Shown here: positions 55,620 through 64,000 of the stretch, in pieces
Position numbering within the stretch: the stretch's first letter is position 1
How the letters are laid out: each line of letters opens with the position of its first letter
Assembly (NCBI GenBank): GCA_029891385.1
Contig: CM057226.1
Coordinates: 11,525,225 to 11,589,224, forward strand
DNA length: 64,000 bases
Origin: Erythroxylum novogranatense
Lineage: Eukaryota > Streptophyta > Magnoliopsida > Malpighiales > Erythroxylaceae
Direction of reading: 5' to 3'
Made by a program: the position numbers and the translations under genes
Notes under the pieces: model-generated
Told to the model about the DNA's origin: nothing
Database searches by the model: none
The model's input: only the letters and a program-made list of their open reading frames with translations

Positions 55620-55947
55620 ATGGAGATTACCTTTTGGTTTTCATTGATTTTCTTGTTAGTGAAGTCGAATTTAACGTAATACCATGAGCATAATCATAGG
55701 AACACATCGCAAAGTGAGAAATTTACGCAAATAAAGACCACATCCAAAGACATAATTAAGCACAAGATAAGATGCAAAGTTAACTGAAAAAAGATATAAA
55801 AATATGCGTCAAGCAAAGTAACACGACATAGTTATCGATACGGAAACATGAAGATAAGATGAAAGCCTATGTTGATCAAGATACGGAAACTCGGACGACT
55901 CTTATTAATTTGTTGCACAAGCTTTCAGAAGACTTCTTTCACAGAGA

Positions 55948-56196
55948 CTAATTTGGGGGACGTCTGAGAGTGCCAACTACTTCCTTAGGATACTCAGAAT
56001 TCAGCACTTTAGGTACTGGCCTTCTCCGAAAATAAGCAGACGGATAAAATTGGTGAACAGAATCCTGTTTTAGTTCTTCTCGTAAAAGGAGCCGGCCGAT
56101 AAGCTTCTCCGAGGTTACCCCTAGCCCCTCTGACCCGATTCCTAGTATGATGAGCATGCAGAGAACCATAGGTCGGGCTGCTGTAGGATTTGCCAT
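55948..56196 (-). CDS. Candidate small secreted protein (82 aa)
   Basis: The Met at 56196 gives MANPTAARPMVLCMLIILGI, a plausible signal peptide, followed by GSEGLGVTSEKLIGRLLLRE and a basic C-terminal part, YFRRRPVPKVLNSEYPKEVV then GTLRRPPN. A Tyr next to Glu and a Pro-rich, Asn-ending tail recall sulfated plant peptide hormones, but no known family is recognised. An upstream extension of the frame to 56328 has no signal peptide, so I prefer the internal Met. The upstream region carries a 104-bp direct duplication with pyrimidine tracts resembling acceptors. It is the least damaged frame of this stretch, but expression is not shown by sequence. Confidence 0.42.
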   Translation of the reverse strand: MANPTAARPMVLCMLIILGIGSEGLGVTSEKLIGRLLLREELKQDSVHQFYPSAYFRRRPVPKVLNSEYPKEVVGTLRRPPN

Positions 56197-56253
56197 GTAA
56201 GAGCTATGTATATTGTCAGCAAATCTTAGAATCGGAAATCGCCGAGAGCAGAT

Positions 56254-56461
56254 GAGCAAAGGAAAAGCCACCCGAAAGAAACTTAAGAGAGAGTCATAAG
56301 CTGGTTGGCAGACTTGACAATTGGACACAACTTACACAGAAACGAGTAATTAAACAAGAGCAAAGGAAAATCCACCTGAAAGAAATTTAAGAGAAAGTCA
56401 TAAGCTGGTTGGCAGATTTGACAATTGGACACAATTTACACAGAAACGAGTAATTAAACAA
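56254..56461. repeat. Direct tandem duplication of 104 bp
   Basis: Units 56254-56357 and 56358-56461 share TAAGCTGGTTGGCAGA, TTGACAATTGGACACAA and AGAAACGAGTAATTAAACAA with about 8 differences. It lies just upstream (minus) of the 82-aa gene; one unit reads TTTCTTTCAGGTGG and the other TTTCTTTCGGGTGG. Confidence 0.9.
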
Positions 56462-56599
56462 TCTCATACACAAGTGGCTTCCTGTTTGACTAGGCAGGTA
56501 CATAAACTGTTGTGGAGAGAGATATACGTTGAGAAGATAGAAAGAGAAGATTACATAGACAAATAGTTCAGAGATTTGTTTAGGTATGGGCATCTGTCT

Positions 56600-57544
56600 T
56601 AAAAATACATTAAAATGGAATCAAAGAAAACGACCGTTGTAATGGCGAATGAGGTTGAATGTATGTGAATAGTTAATTTATTTACTAGAGAGTAAGTGTG
56701 GGCAAATACTAACTAGAGAGTAAAGCTAAAGATATTTATTTTAATAAATTTATTAGATAACTCCAATCTTGTTAGAAGAACTATTTTATTTAAAATAACC
56801 AATAATCAATAATCTGAAAAATTATTAATGTCCGATAAAGCATTATACAAATAATTTATAGATGTAAAACAAATAAATATATTAAAATCAAGGTTTAGAT
56901 TCAACTTATAAATAATATCAAAATAAAATTTTTTGGACATTAAATTAAAAATGTTTTCCACCTAATCATTGTTTTGCCATCAATTTAGGAGTTTTCCTTT
57001 GTCAATACTAGAAGGTTCGTTTTCATTTTTATTTTACTATTAATTTGGGGTTTTCCTTTAGATTGTGATCAATGATAATATTTTACCAATAAATATTTAA
57101 CTTGACTCGATAAAATAAAGATTAAAAATCCAATGATCATTGATAAATTTTAATATTATTAAATAACTAATAATCATGTGTATTATCCTTTATAGAATTT
57201 CATAAAATGTAAACAAAATGCATATATTATGTTTTGGTTTTGATTATGTGTTTATTTATTTATTTTGATTATATGTTATAGTTTTTATTTTTTAAAAAAT
57301 GAATAAGATATTTGATTATTTATAGCCAAGCTATCGCAAAAGATGCAAGAGTACAACGATAGTCGAAGTTACAAAATACTTGCCTATCAAAACAGTATTG
57401 GAAGTTACAAATACTAGTAGTAGAGGACTAGCTTTGTGTTACAACAATAACTTTAAAATAGTGCCTTCAAATTTTCCACCCAATTTTCATACACGGGGTG
57501 ATTAGAGTATTAGCTTTCCTTGCCAATAAAGTAGCTCATATCCA
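56600..57544. other. AT-rich low-copy DNA
   Basis: No coding frame, tRNA or element end seen. A local repeat of ATTTAGGAGTTTTCCTTT and ATTTGGGGTTTTCCTTT is present near 56980-57055. The last 200 bases may be the 3' tail of the LINE remnant that follows. Confidence 0.45.
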
Positions 57545-57928
57545 ATTCAAGATCGTCTCTGCTAAATAGTACTAATCTTCCTCGACTTTTCTGTAAATTC
57601 TACAGTTCTTCTTTTTCCAAATCATATATATCGTAGTTATAAAAGTGACTTTGATAAGAATGTCATTTTCTTTACCTAGTTTGGAGTAATTGATAAACCA
57701 TCGCAATGTAAACAGCCACCATGTATTGAATTGTATTCCATATGGATTTGGAATAAACACAATTAAAGAACAAATAGTTCCTGTCTTCATCAACAGTGTG
57801 GCAAAGGATACAACGAGTATCATTTGGGTTAAACCATCGACATTTTGTGCAGATCCTATTTTTAATGGCTAACCAAGTTATGATGGAAGCTTTGGGGTTC
57901 ACTACCAGCAGTATGAGCATATAAACTT
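57545..57928 (-). pseudogene. LINE zf-RVT remnant
   Basis: Right to left: NPKASIITWLAIKNRICTKC, NDTRCILCHTVDEDRNYLFF and NCVYSKSIWNTI. This is the zf-RVT zinc-binding domain found after the RT of plant L1 LINEs (pattern CxxC with HLFFxC). After VYSKSIW the frame shifts to WFINYSKLGKEN and IYMIWKKKNCRIYR. It is a fragment joined directly to a Copia piece at about 57928. Confidence 0.8.
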
Positions 57929-58537
57929 TAGTTGATTTGCTTTTATCAAGATTACTTATATATTAGAGTCAACACATCATTTGATAATAAAGTCTAATCT
58001 TCCATATTGTAACGCAACATAATAGGCACCCTTAATATATGTTAAGATCCTCCTTACAACATTCTAATGCTCCCTAATAGGAAGTGACCAACTACTCCTA
58101 CTGTTTATATAATGTTTGGTCTTGTACAAAATCATAGTGAATATTAAACTCTCTACTACAAATGAATACAGTACTTAAGACCTCTTCATTTTCTCTTCTT
58201 CACTAATAGGGTTCTTACTAGAGAATAAATTGAAATTGACAAGAAAAGTGGTAAATATTAGCTTATAATTTTTCATATTGAAACATCATACTAGCTTCTT
58301 TAGCTAGTTCTGCTAAGAAAGCTAAATCTTCTCGTTATTTTGTTTCAATGGATTTTCATTCTTTTTTTTTTTTTTGCTAGTCCTAATTCCTCCATTTCAA
58401 TTTCTCTATTCACTTTTGCCTTTAATTATTTAATACGATCTTTGTTGGGACTAATAACTAACGTGTCACCTATATATAATAACAATATAATAACATCAAT
58501 ATAATTGAATCTCTTAAAATATGTATAAGTGTCTGCA
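57929..58537 (-). pseudogene. Tork-like Copia RT/RNase H fragment, cut by element D
   Basis: On the minus strand, YFKRFNYID, LLLYIGDTLVISPNKDRIK and EIEMEELGLA correspond to the YVDD region of element B (YVDD changed to YIGD). Further left come the RNase H connection (IMFAMILYKT-like, REHxNVVRRILTYIKG-like) and DKSKST at the LINE junction. Heavily worn. Element D begins inside it at 58538, so the rest of this RT should reappear beyond D's 3' end. Confidence 0.75.
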
Positions 58538-60234
58538 TGATAAGTGCATATTTGTCCAATATTTATGTTTTAATTATTCCTTTTTACTCCTCTTGTTGAT
58601 TTAATTATTGGGATTTAATCTGATTTAATATTTCCTTGTAGGAAATTACAATCTTTGCATAATGTGAGAAATTAAGAGGAAATCAGCAATTAAATCAAAG
58701 ACTTGGAGACTAGAGGATTGAGGGTTTTAACGCACAAGAGAATAAAAGGAATGAGAAGCTTCTATACAGTGAATTTGGTAGCAATTAATGGGCCTAAAAA
58801 TTAACGCAACAAGGGACAAAAGGAGGGCTGACGTGGACTGAACTTAGAGGGGCCCATGGAATTGAAAAGAGGAAGTAAACCTAGGAGAAAAAGGACGCAC
58901 GTAATAGAGAAAAAGGAGGAAAACAAGAGGAAGCAGGGCCCAACGCAGGTGACGCAGCACAAGGGGATTTTACGCAGGAAGCACACTGGTGGGCGGCTGA
59001 GGAGAAAATGACGCACACTGGTGGGCAGCCAAGGAGACAAGCAAGGAGGAATTAAAAGGATTTTTCAATGACAAGTGACCTTTAATGGTCTTGTCAATGA
59101 ACAGCCACAGGAAAGAAACTCACGCAGGGCAGAGGACAGCGTTGGGTAGCGGCACTTTGGAGAGCAGCCGCCAGGTGGGACGCACGCAGTAGAGGATTCT
59201 GGGATTTTGGGTGAAGCAACAGTGACGATACCAAAAGGAAGGACGCAGGAGGCAATTTTGGCTTGCACGGGACAGTGGCGGCTGAAGAGGAATTCACGCA
59301 GGGAGCTGCACTTAGGAAGATTTTCTTAGTTTTTCTTCTTTTCTTGATTTTTAGATTATGTTAATTAAGAACCTTGTTAGGTTTAATTTCGTTATGAGTA
59401 GCTAAGTTATTTTAGTCGGGGAATTCCAATTGTTATGCTTTGACTCGTGAGACTATTGTTCTGATTATTTGGTTTATAATATTAAATCATCGCTTCGATT
59501 TATCGTCATTGTTTATTAATTGATTATGCGATTGAGGCTGATTGTAGAGTTAGTTAATTTACATATCGCCAACTGATTTACTTGGTGGAGTCTAACTGGG
59601 TGATCGGTGTTTGTGGCAATTGGCACTATGACATAGTACTTGTCTGATTTTGTGTGGAGGAACTTGCGATCTAACTAGATGAAGCATGAGTCAGTGCGTA
59701 GTCAGTTAGGGTTAGTGTTTCTTTAGAGTTTAATGCTGTTAATTAATTGAATCTCGGAGAGAGTCTCGAAGGGGTTATTAATTAATTAGGGAACAGTTTA
59801 AAGGAGTCTCTTTGATTGTTCTAAGATTAAGAAGAAATGAGGGAGCCAGAGGAAGTTGGTAACCATAGCTAACCAATTATTAAACCAAAGAAAATATTTG
59901 AGTCGATGATCGTGATCTCTGCATAATAATTAGGAATTTCTTGGCTAGTTGTCGTTTATTGAGTTAATCAATTTTATTTGTGTTCTTTGCTAGTCTAATT
60001 GTAGTTGTTATTTTATTTGATTTTCATTGCGTTAATCATTTATTTGTGGTTAGATTAATTAGTAGTTCCAGTAGAAAACTCCAAACCCCCCATTTTAATT
60101 ATTTTCATTCTTTCTTTGACATTTAAATAGAATCAATTATTCCATTCTCTGTGGATCGACCCCATTTACTACTGTGCGCAATTTATTTTCGTTTGGTGTT
60201 TGAGATTTATTTTTGGTGGATTCGACACCCATCA
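58538..60234 (+). repeat. 5' LTR of element D (1697 bp)
   Basis: Begins TGATAAGTGCATATTTGTCC and ends TTCGACACCCATCA. A GC-richer core (58800-59320) holds repeated GACGCACACTGGTGGGC and ACGCAGG-type motifs. LTR length and the end TTCGACACCCATCA next to a TTGGCGCCG primer site are typical of Athila. Confidence 0.85.
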
Positions 60235-60238
60235 AATT

Positions 60239-60258
60239 TTGGCGCCGCTTCTTGAACC
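60239..60258 (+). other. Primer binding site of element D
   Basis: TTGGCGCCGCTTCTTGAACC lies four bases after the LTR. TGGCGCCG is the usual Athila start, but the rest departs from the common GTTGCCGGGG continuation. Confidence 0.7.
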
Positions 60259-60284
60259 GTAACTAATTGATTTTGTTTTGTTTT

Positions 60285-61716
60285 ATGCCTAGGAATATTC
60301 GTACGGGAGATTCCATCTTGTACGACCCCGAGATCGAAAAGACTGCTAAGAGGCTAAGGAAGTTAAGTAAACTAAGGAAGAAGCAAGGAGAAGCTAGTGG
60401 ATTACAGGCCCCGATTGAGTCGGACACTGAAACGGAGTACGAAGAGGTGATTGAAGTTGAACAGCAGCCTGACGGGAAGCTTAACCGTGACCACGCGCAG
60501 GATATGGCTCTTAACAGAACCCTCCAGGACTTGGTAGACCATCAAGCGCAAAGATCCCGTGCATAGATTTTCCAGAACTTCAAGAAGGGTTTGAATTGAA
60601 ATCCGGACTCATCCACTTGTTGCCCACCTTCCGTGGATTAGAAAACGAGGATCCGAATAAGCATCTGAAGGAATTTCACCTCGTTTGTACTTCCATGAAG
60701 CCCCGCAATGTCACGGAGGACCAAATCAAACGAGAGCTTTTCCATTCTCATTGCGGGATGCGACAAGGATTGGCTCTACTACCTACCTCCAGGGACAATC
60801 AACATTTGGGAAGGGATGTCCCGACAGTTTCTAGAGAAATATTTTCCAGCATCCCGAGCCGCCAACATCAGGCGAGAAATCTGTGGCATTAAGCAGAAGG
60901 ATTCAGAGAACCTCTACGAGTACTGAGAGAGGTACAAGAGAATTTTAGCAAGTCGCTGCAGATGGCATATCTGAACAATTGATCATCCAAGATTTCTACG
61001 AGGTCTAATTCCAATGGGCCTTGAGAATGATGGACGCCGCAAGTGGCGGGGCCATCGTCAGCAAAACCCCAGTCGAAGCCCGGGAGTTGATATCAACCAT
61101 GGCAGCAAACTCCCAGCAATTCGGTGCTCGACAAGAAATACCGCGAAGAGTGAACGAGGTAATTGTTACTTCTCTAAATGAGGTCAAGTCTTTGCTAACA
61201 ACTTTGGTCTAGATTTTGAATGTAGGTACTCCTCCACCTGCGAGGGCGTGTGGCATTTGCACCAGCCTAGCTCACCCAACCGATGCGTGTCCAACACTCC
61301 ACGATGAAATACCGGAGAGTGTGAATGCTATTGGGTTCCAACAGAGGCAGTTTGATCCCTATTCAAACACCTACAACCCCGGTTGGAGAAGCCACCCAAA
61401 CTTCAGTTATGCTAACAGCCAACCGACCCAACAGAATTACTATCAAAGACCACCACCACCGCAACAGCCTTCGGGCTCAAGTAAGCCTCTTGAAGAAATT
61501 GTCCATATGTTAGCTACTAATACTGCAAAATTTCAACAGGACACTGCAACCAGATTTCAAAAGATAGAAGAGAGCATGAAGACCCTAGAGACTCAAATGA
61601 GTCAGATAGCATCCTCCGTTAGCATAATGGAGACTCAAGGCAAGCTGCCGTCTCAGACACTCGACTCGAGGCATAATGTGAGCGCGATATTCTTAAGAAA
61701 TAGTAAGGGATTGTAG
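60285..61716 (+). pseudogene. Athila-type gag
   Basis: Starts MPRNIRTGDSILYDPEIEKT. After a break at 60564: LKSGLIHLLPTFRGLENEDP, NKHLKEFHLVCTSMKP, then (shifted) DWLYYLPPGTINIWEGMSRQ, FPASRAANIRREICGIKQ, DAASGGAIVSKTPVEAREL and a Cys/His motif CGICTSLAHPTDACP. This is the retrotransposon gag family order. A coiled-coil-like segment follows (FQKIEESMKTLETQMSQIAS). Stops at 60564, 60924 and 61210 and several shifts; 61216-61716 reads openly to a TAG that is in frame with the protease. Confidence 0.88.
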
Positions 61717-62862
61717 CCCTCAGTCGACAAGAACCCTAAACGTGACCACGCCCAGGGTTCCCATGCAGAAACAGAACAGGAAGTCGCAATGGAGCTTAAA
61801 CGTGACCACATACAGGATTCAGTTCCGGCTGAAAAACCTCAGAAGCCCGAACCTCTAGTGGTTCCACCCCCATTCCCCCAGAGATTGGCTCAAAGCAAGA
61901 AAGAAAAGGAAGATAAAAGCATCATGGAGTTATTCCGAAAAGTTGAAGTAAACATCCCGCTCCTAGAGGCCATTAAACAGGTTCCGCGTTACGCCAAATT
62001 CCTTAAGGAATTATGCACAAACAAGCGTAAGTTAACAGGTAATGAATGGGTGAGTGTGGGTAAAAATGTTTCAGCTGTCTTACAGAGGAAATTACCTCCT
62101 AAGTGTCGCGACCAAGGTATGTTTTCCATTCCTTGCAAAATTGGGAATATTGGTATAAGTAAGGCCATGTGTGACTTAGGAGCCTCTATTAATGTGATGC
62201 CTTTATCTGTTTATACCTCCCTGGGTCTTGGTCCGTTAACTAGTACTGGAGTTATAATTCAATTGGCGGATCGATCAATTGTCTATCCTGAAGGTGTTTT
62301 AGAGGATGTGCTAGTTCAAGTTAATGGATTAATTTTTCCTGCCGATTTCTTTGTTATGGACATGGAAAATGATAGTTCATCTGAGTCTTCTGATATCTTG
62401 TTGGGTAGGCCTTTCCTTAGCATGGCTAAGGCAAAGATAGATGTGCATAGTGGTTCATTAACTTTAGAGTTTGATGGTGAAGTGGTGAAATTCGATGTTT
62501 ATGATGCCATGAAACGTGCTGAAGATGTGTCTTGTGTTTATAAGGTTGATATCATTGAAGATTTGACTCATGAGGTTTTTGTTTTAAATTACGATGATGA
62601 GTTGAATTATGCTTCGTGTCATAGGATGTCTGTTGATGGAGTTAAGAGATTTACTGATCGGTCTGAAGTTTCTGATGATATACTTGATGAGGCCCCAAAG
62701 CTGGAGCTCAAAAAGCTTCCCGAGTACTTGAAATACGCATACTTAGGAGATGGTGAGACTCTGCCCGTGATCATATCCAGCATGCTCGACGACCTGGAAG
62801 AGGAGAAACTAATTAGAGTGCTTTGAGAGTACAGGGAGGCAATTGGTGGGACCATTGCTGAT
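61717..62862 (+). pseudogene. Athila-type aspartic protease
   Basis: Open from 61789 to 62826. It has VEVNIPLLEAIKQVPRYAKF and LKELCTNKRKL, then the protease core: CDLGASINVMPLSVYTSLGL (active site DLGAS in place of DTGAS, as in many Athila copies), IIQLADRSIVYPEGVLEDVL, PADFFVMDM and ILLGRPFLSMAKAKIDV. It ends LPEYLKYAYLG, LPVIISSMLDDLEEEKLIRV, then a TGA (former Arg) and the first residues leading to RT (EAIGGTIAD), after which RT is missing. Confidence 0.9.
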
Positions 62863-63340
62863 TTCCAACATCGAGACGAGGGTTAACATCGAGACGAGGA
62901 TCGTCGAGCCTAGGACGTTAAACAAGGGTGCTAATGGGAGGCAGCCCATATTTTTATTTTTATTTTATTTTATTTTATTTTTCTTTCCTTTCTTTTGCTT
63001 TATTTTGTGTTCTTTTTGTGTCGTTTGTTTCCTTCTTTCTTTGTTTTGATATTTTCCTTTCCTTCCCTGTGTCTTTCAGGAGGTTCGACATTGGATCAAT
63101 TCAAAGTTCTTGGATTACAGCTGGCGGGAGTCCTTTATATGATCATATGATGGCTCTCGTCCCTCACTGTACTAGCTATACCCTACTGGCGGGATGCCTA
63201 AACGAGCTCACGTATAAGCCCTCATCTTCACCACCGCATCAAAACTAGCACCATCGCCCCGGATTGTGGGAGTCCTCAGTTTACTCTTTTCATTTACTTT
63301 TACGTTGAGGACAACGCATGCTTTAAGTGTGGGGAGGTGA
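62863..63340 (+). other. Deletion junction and post-pol region of element D
   Basis: ACATCGAGACGAGG occurs twice (62868-62881, 62887-62900) at the junction. CGTCGAGCCTAGGACGTTAA and TGGGAGGCAGCCCA follow, which in Athila elements lie at the end of pol. A T-rich tract (62950-63060) and GGCGGGAGTCC/GGCGGGATGCC repeats come next. No RT or integrase sequence remains. Confidence 0.75.
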
Positions 63341-64000
63341 TTTATAGTTTTTGCTGCCCGTGCATGCTATTTTGAATTGAGTTTTATCCTCCATTGCTTT
63401 TTGGGGTATCTTGACTTTTAGCTATTGCTCCATTTTGCTCGACGAATTGTTGTGCCTTAGGTAATGGTGGATTGTTTGAAAGGAGTCGAGAGTATGGTTG
63501 AGTCCCTTGTTGTTTGATGTTAATTAAATATTAATGATTTTGTCCTATATGTTGAAGTTGCGGGCCTGAGTTAATTGGATAGAACTAAACAAAAAATTGT
63601 ATGATTAATCGGTGCCTTTCTTGTCTAGAGTCATGTCAAGCTTAGAAGTTGAGTTGGTATATGTGTTGAACTTTGGATTGATGTGGGAAATCATGATAGA
63701 GAAAGGAAATGAAGAATAAAAATAAAAAGGTGTTAGATTCGTTCCGCCAATCACTAAAGGTGGTTATGAGCGAAGCCAAAAATCCGTCTAAAGGTCGGAC
63801 GAGACTGAGTAACCGGGCGACATTCATCACAAATGTTTGCGCTCGCGTAAAAAGGTCTCGAACAACTATGACGTGTGAGGCAACCAACTACTCCTCTGAT
63901 TACTCGAAAAAAAAAATATTGCGAGCATATGAGTAATTACGAGTAAGGCTAAAGCCACTTGGCGTTGTGATTGACCGAGTAACCGGATGACATTCATCAC
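63341..64000 (+). repeat. Non-coding 3' region of element D with 24-bp repeats
   Basis: GAGTAACCGGGCGACATTCATCAC-type sequence ends at 63831 and, with two changes, again at exactly 64000, about 169 bases apart. Related GTAACCGG and TCTAAAGGTCGGACGAG pieces lie between. Such repeats are common in the long 3' region of Athila elements. No protein is seen. Confidence 0.65.

Larger units (their letters stand above)
58538..64000 (+). mobile_element. Athila-like Ty3/Gypsy element D, gag-protease only, 3' end outside window
   Basis: A 1.7-kb LTR, a TGGCGCCG-type primer site and an Athila gag and protease. The text then jumps to the region normally found after integrase, so RT, RNase H and integrase are missing. 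A long non-coding tail with short repeats runs to the window end. The expected target copy to the left is CTGCA (58533-58537). Confidence 0.88.

Noticed and set aside
1..64000. tRNA, rRNA, CRISPR array or bacterial operon
   Set aside because: No cloverleaf with intact A and B boxes, no rRNA-like core, no regular spacer array and no ribosome-binding-site-led gene chain was seen. The AGTCGACT boxes are irregularly spaced and are not CRISPR repeats.

Overview
The window is repeat-rich nuclear DNA from a flowering plant, most likely a eudicot. It is a nested stack of LTR retrotransposons in AT-rich, low-copy DNA. Evidence for this is Tork-, SIRE- and Ale-type Copia elements, Reina- and Athila-type Gypsy elements, a Stowaway-type MITE, L1-type LINE tails and a trace of a CC-NLR resistance gene. 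I see no bacterial gene, rRNA, tRNA or CRISPR. The species cannot be named from sequence alone.

Layout. 1-4150 is the 3' part of a Tork-like Copia element (Tork-1). 4151-9791 is low-copy DNA with a 5'-truncated LINE, a candidate secreted-peptide gene (6311-6538, minus), a MITE and a truncated large-LTR fragment (copy i). 9792-18595 is a SIRE-like, gag-only Copia element (A, TSD ATACT) that contains large LTR-like element ii (TSD GTTAT). 19013-52397 is one minus-strand Tork-like Copia element (B, TSD TGTGG) split by six first-level insertions. These are a TTA-flanked MITE in its left LTR; large LTR-like element iii (ACAAG) in its reverse transcriptase; a SIRE-like gag-only element C (TAAGG) at the integrase/RT boundary; large LTR-like element iv (AGGAA) in its leader; and, in its right LTR, a Reina-like chromovirus (AAACT; itself carrying element v, GGAAG) and an Ale-like Copia (CTCTC). 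Subtracting the insertions and one target-site copy each leaves about 4.8 kb, the normal size of a Tork element, which supports this reading.

52403-58537 returns to low-copy DNA: a diverged tandem duplication, the start of an NLR gene, a short LINE tail, a second candidate secreted-peptide gene (55948-56196, minus) and eroded LINE and Copia pieces. 58538-64000 is the 5' portion of an Athila-like element (D) that keeps gag and protease but has lost RT and integrase; it runs off the window.

All retroelement genes here are broken, mostly by single in-frame stops at former Trp, Gln, Arg or Glu codons. The least ordinary feature is a family of 3.9-4.6 kb LTR-like elements (ii, iii, iv, v and fragment i). 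They encode no protein but share a conserved two-intron splice-site layout, paired hairpins before the second acceptor, and an about 190-bp periodic module. Two palindrome arrays also stand out: AGTCGACT boxes just upstream of the TATA box in the LTRs of C, and TGACGTCA plus W-box cores in iv. I found no protein-coding system that looks new.
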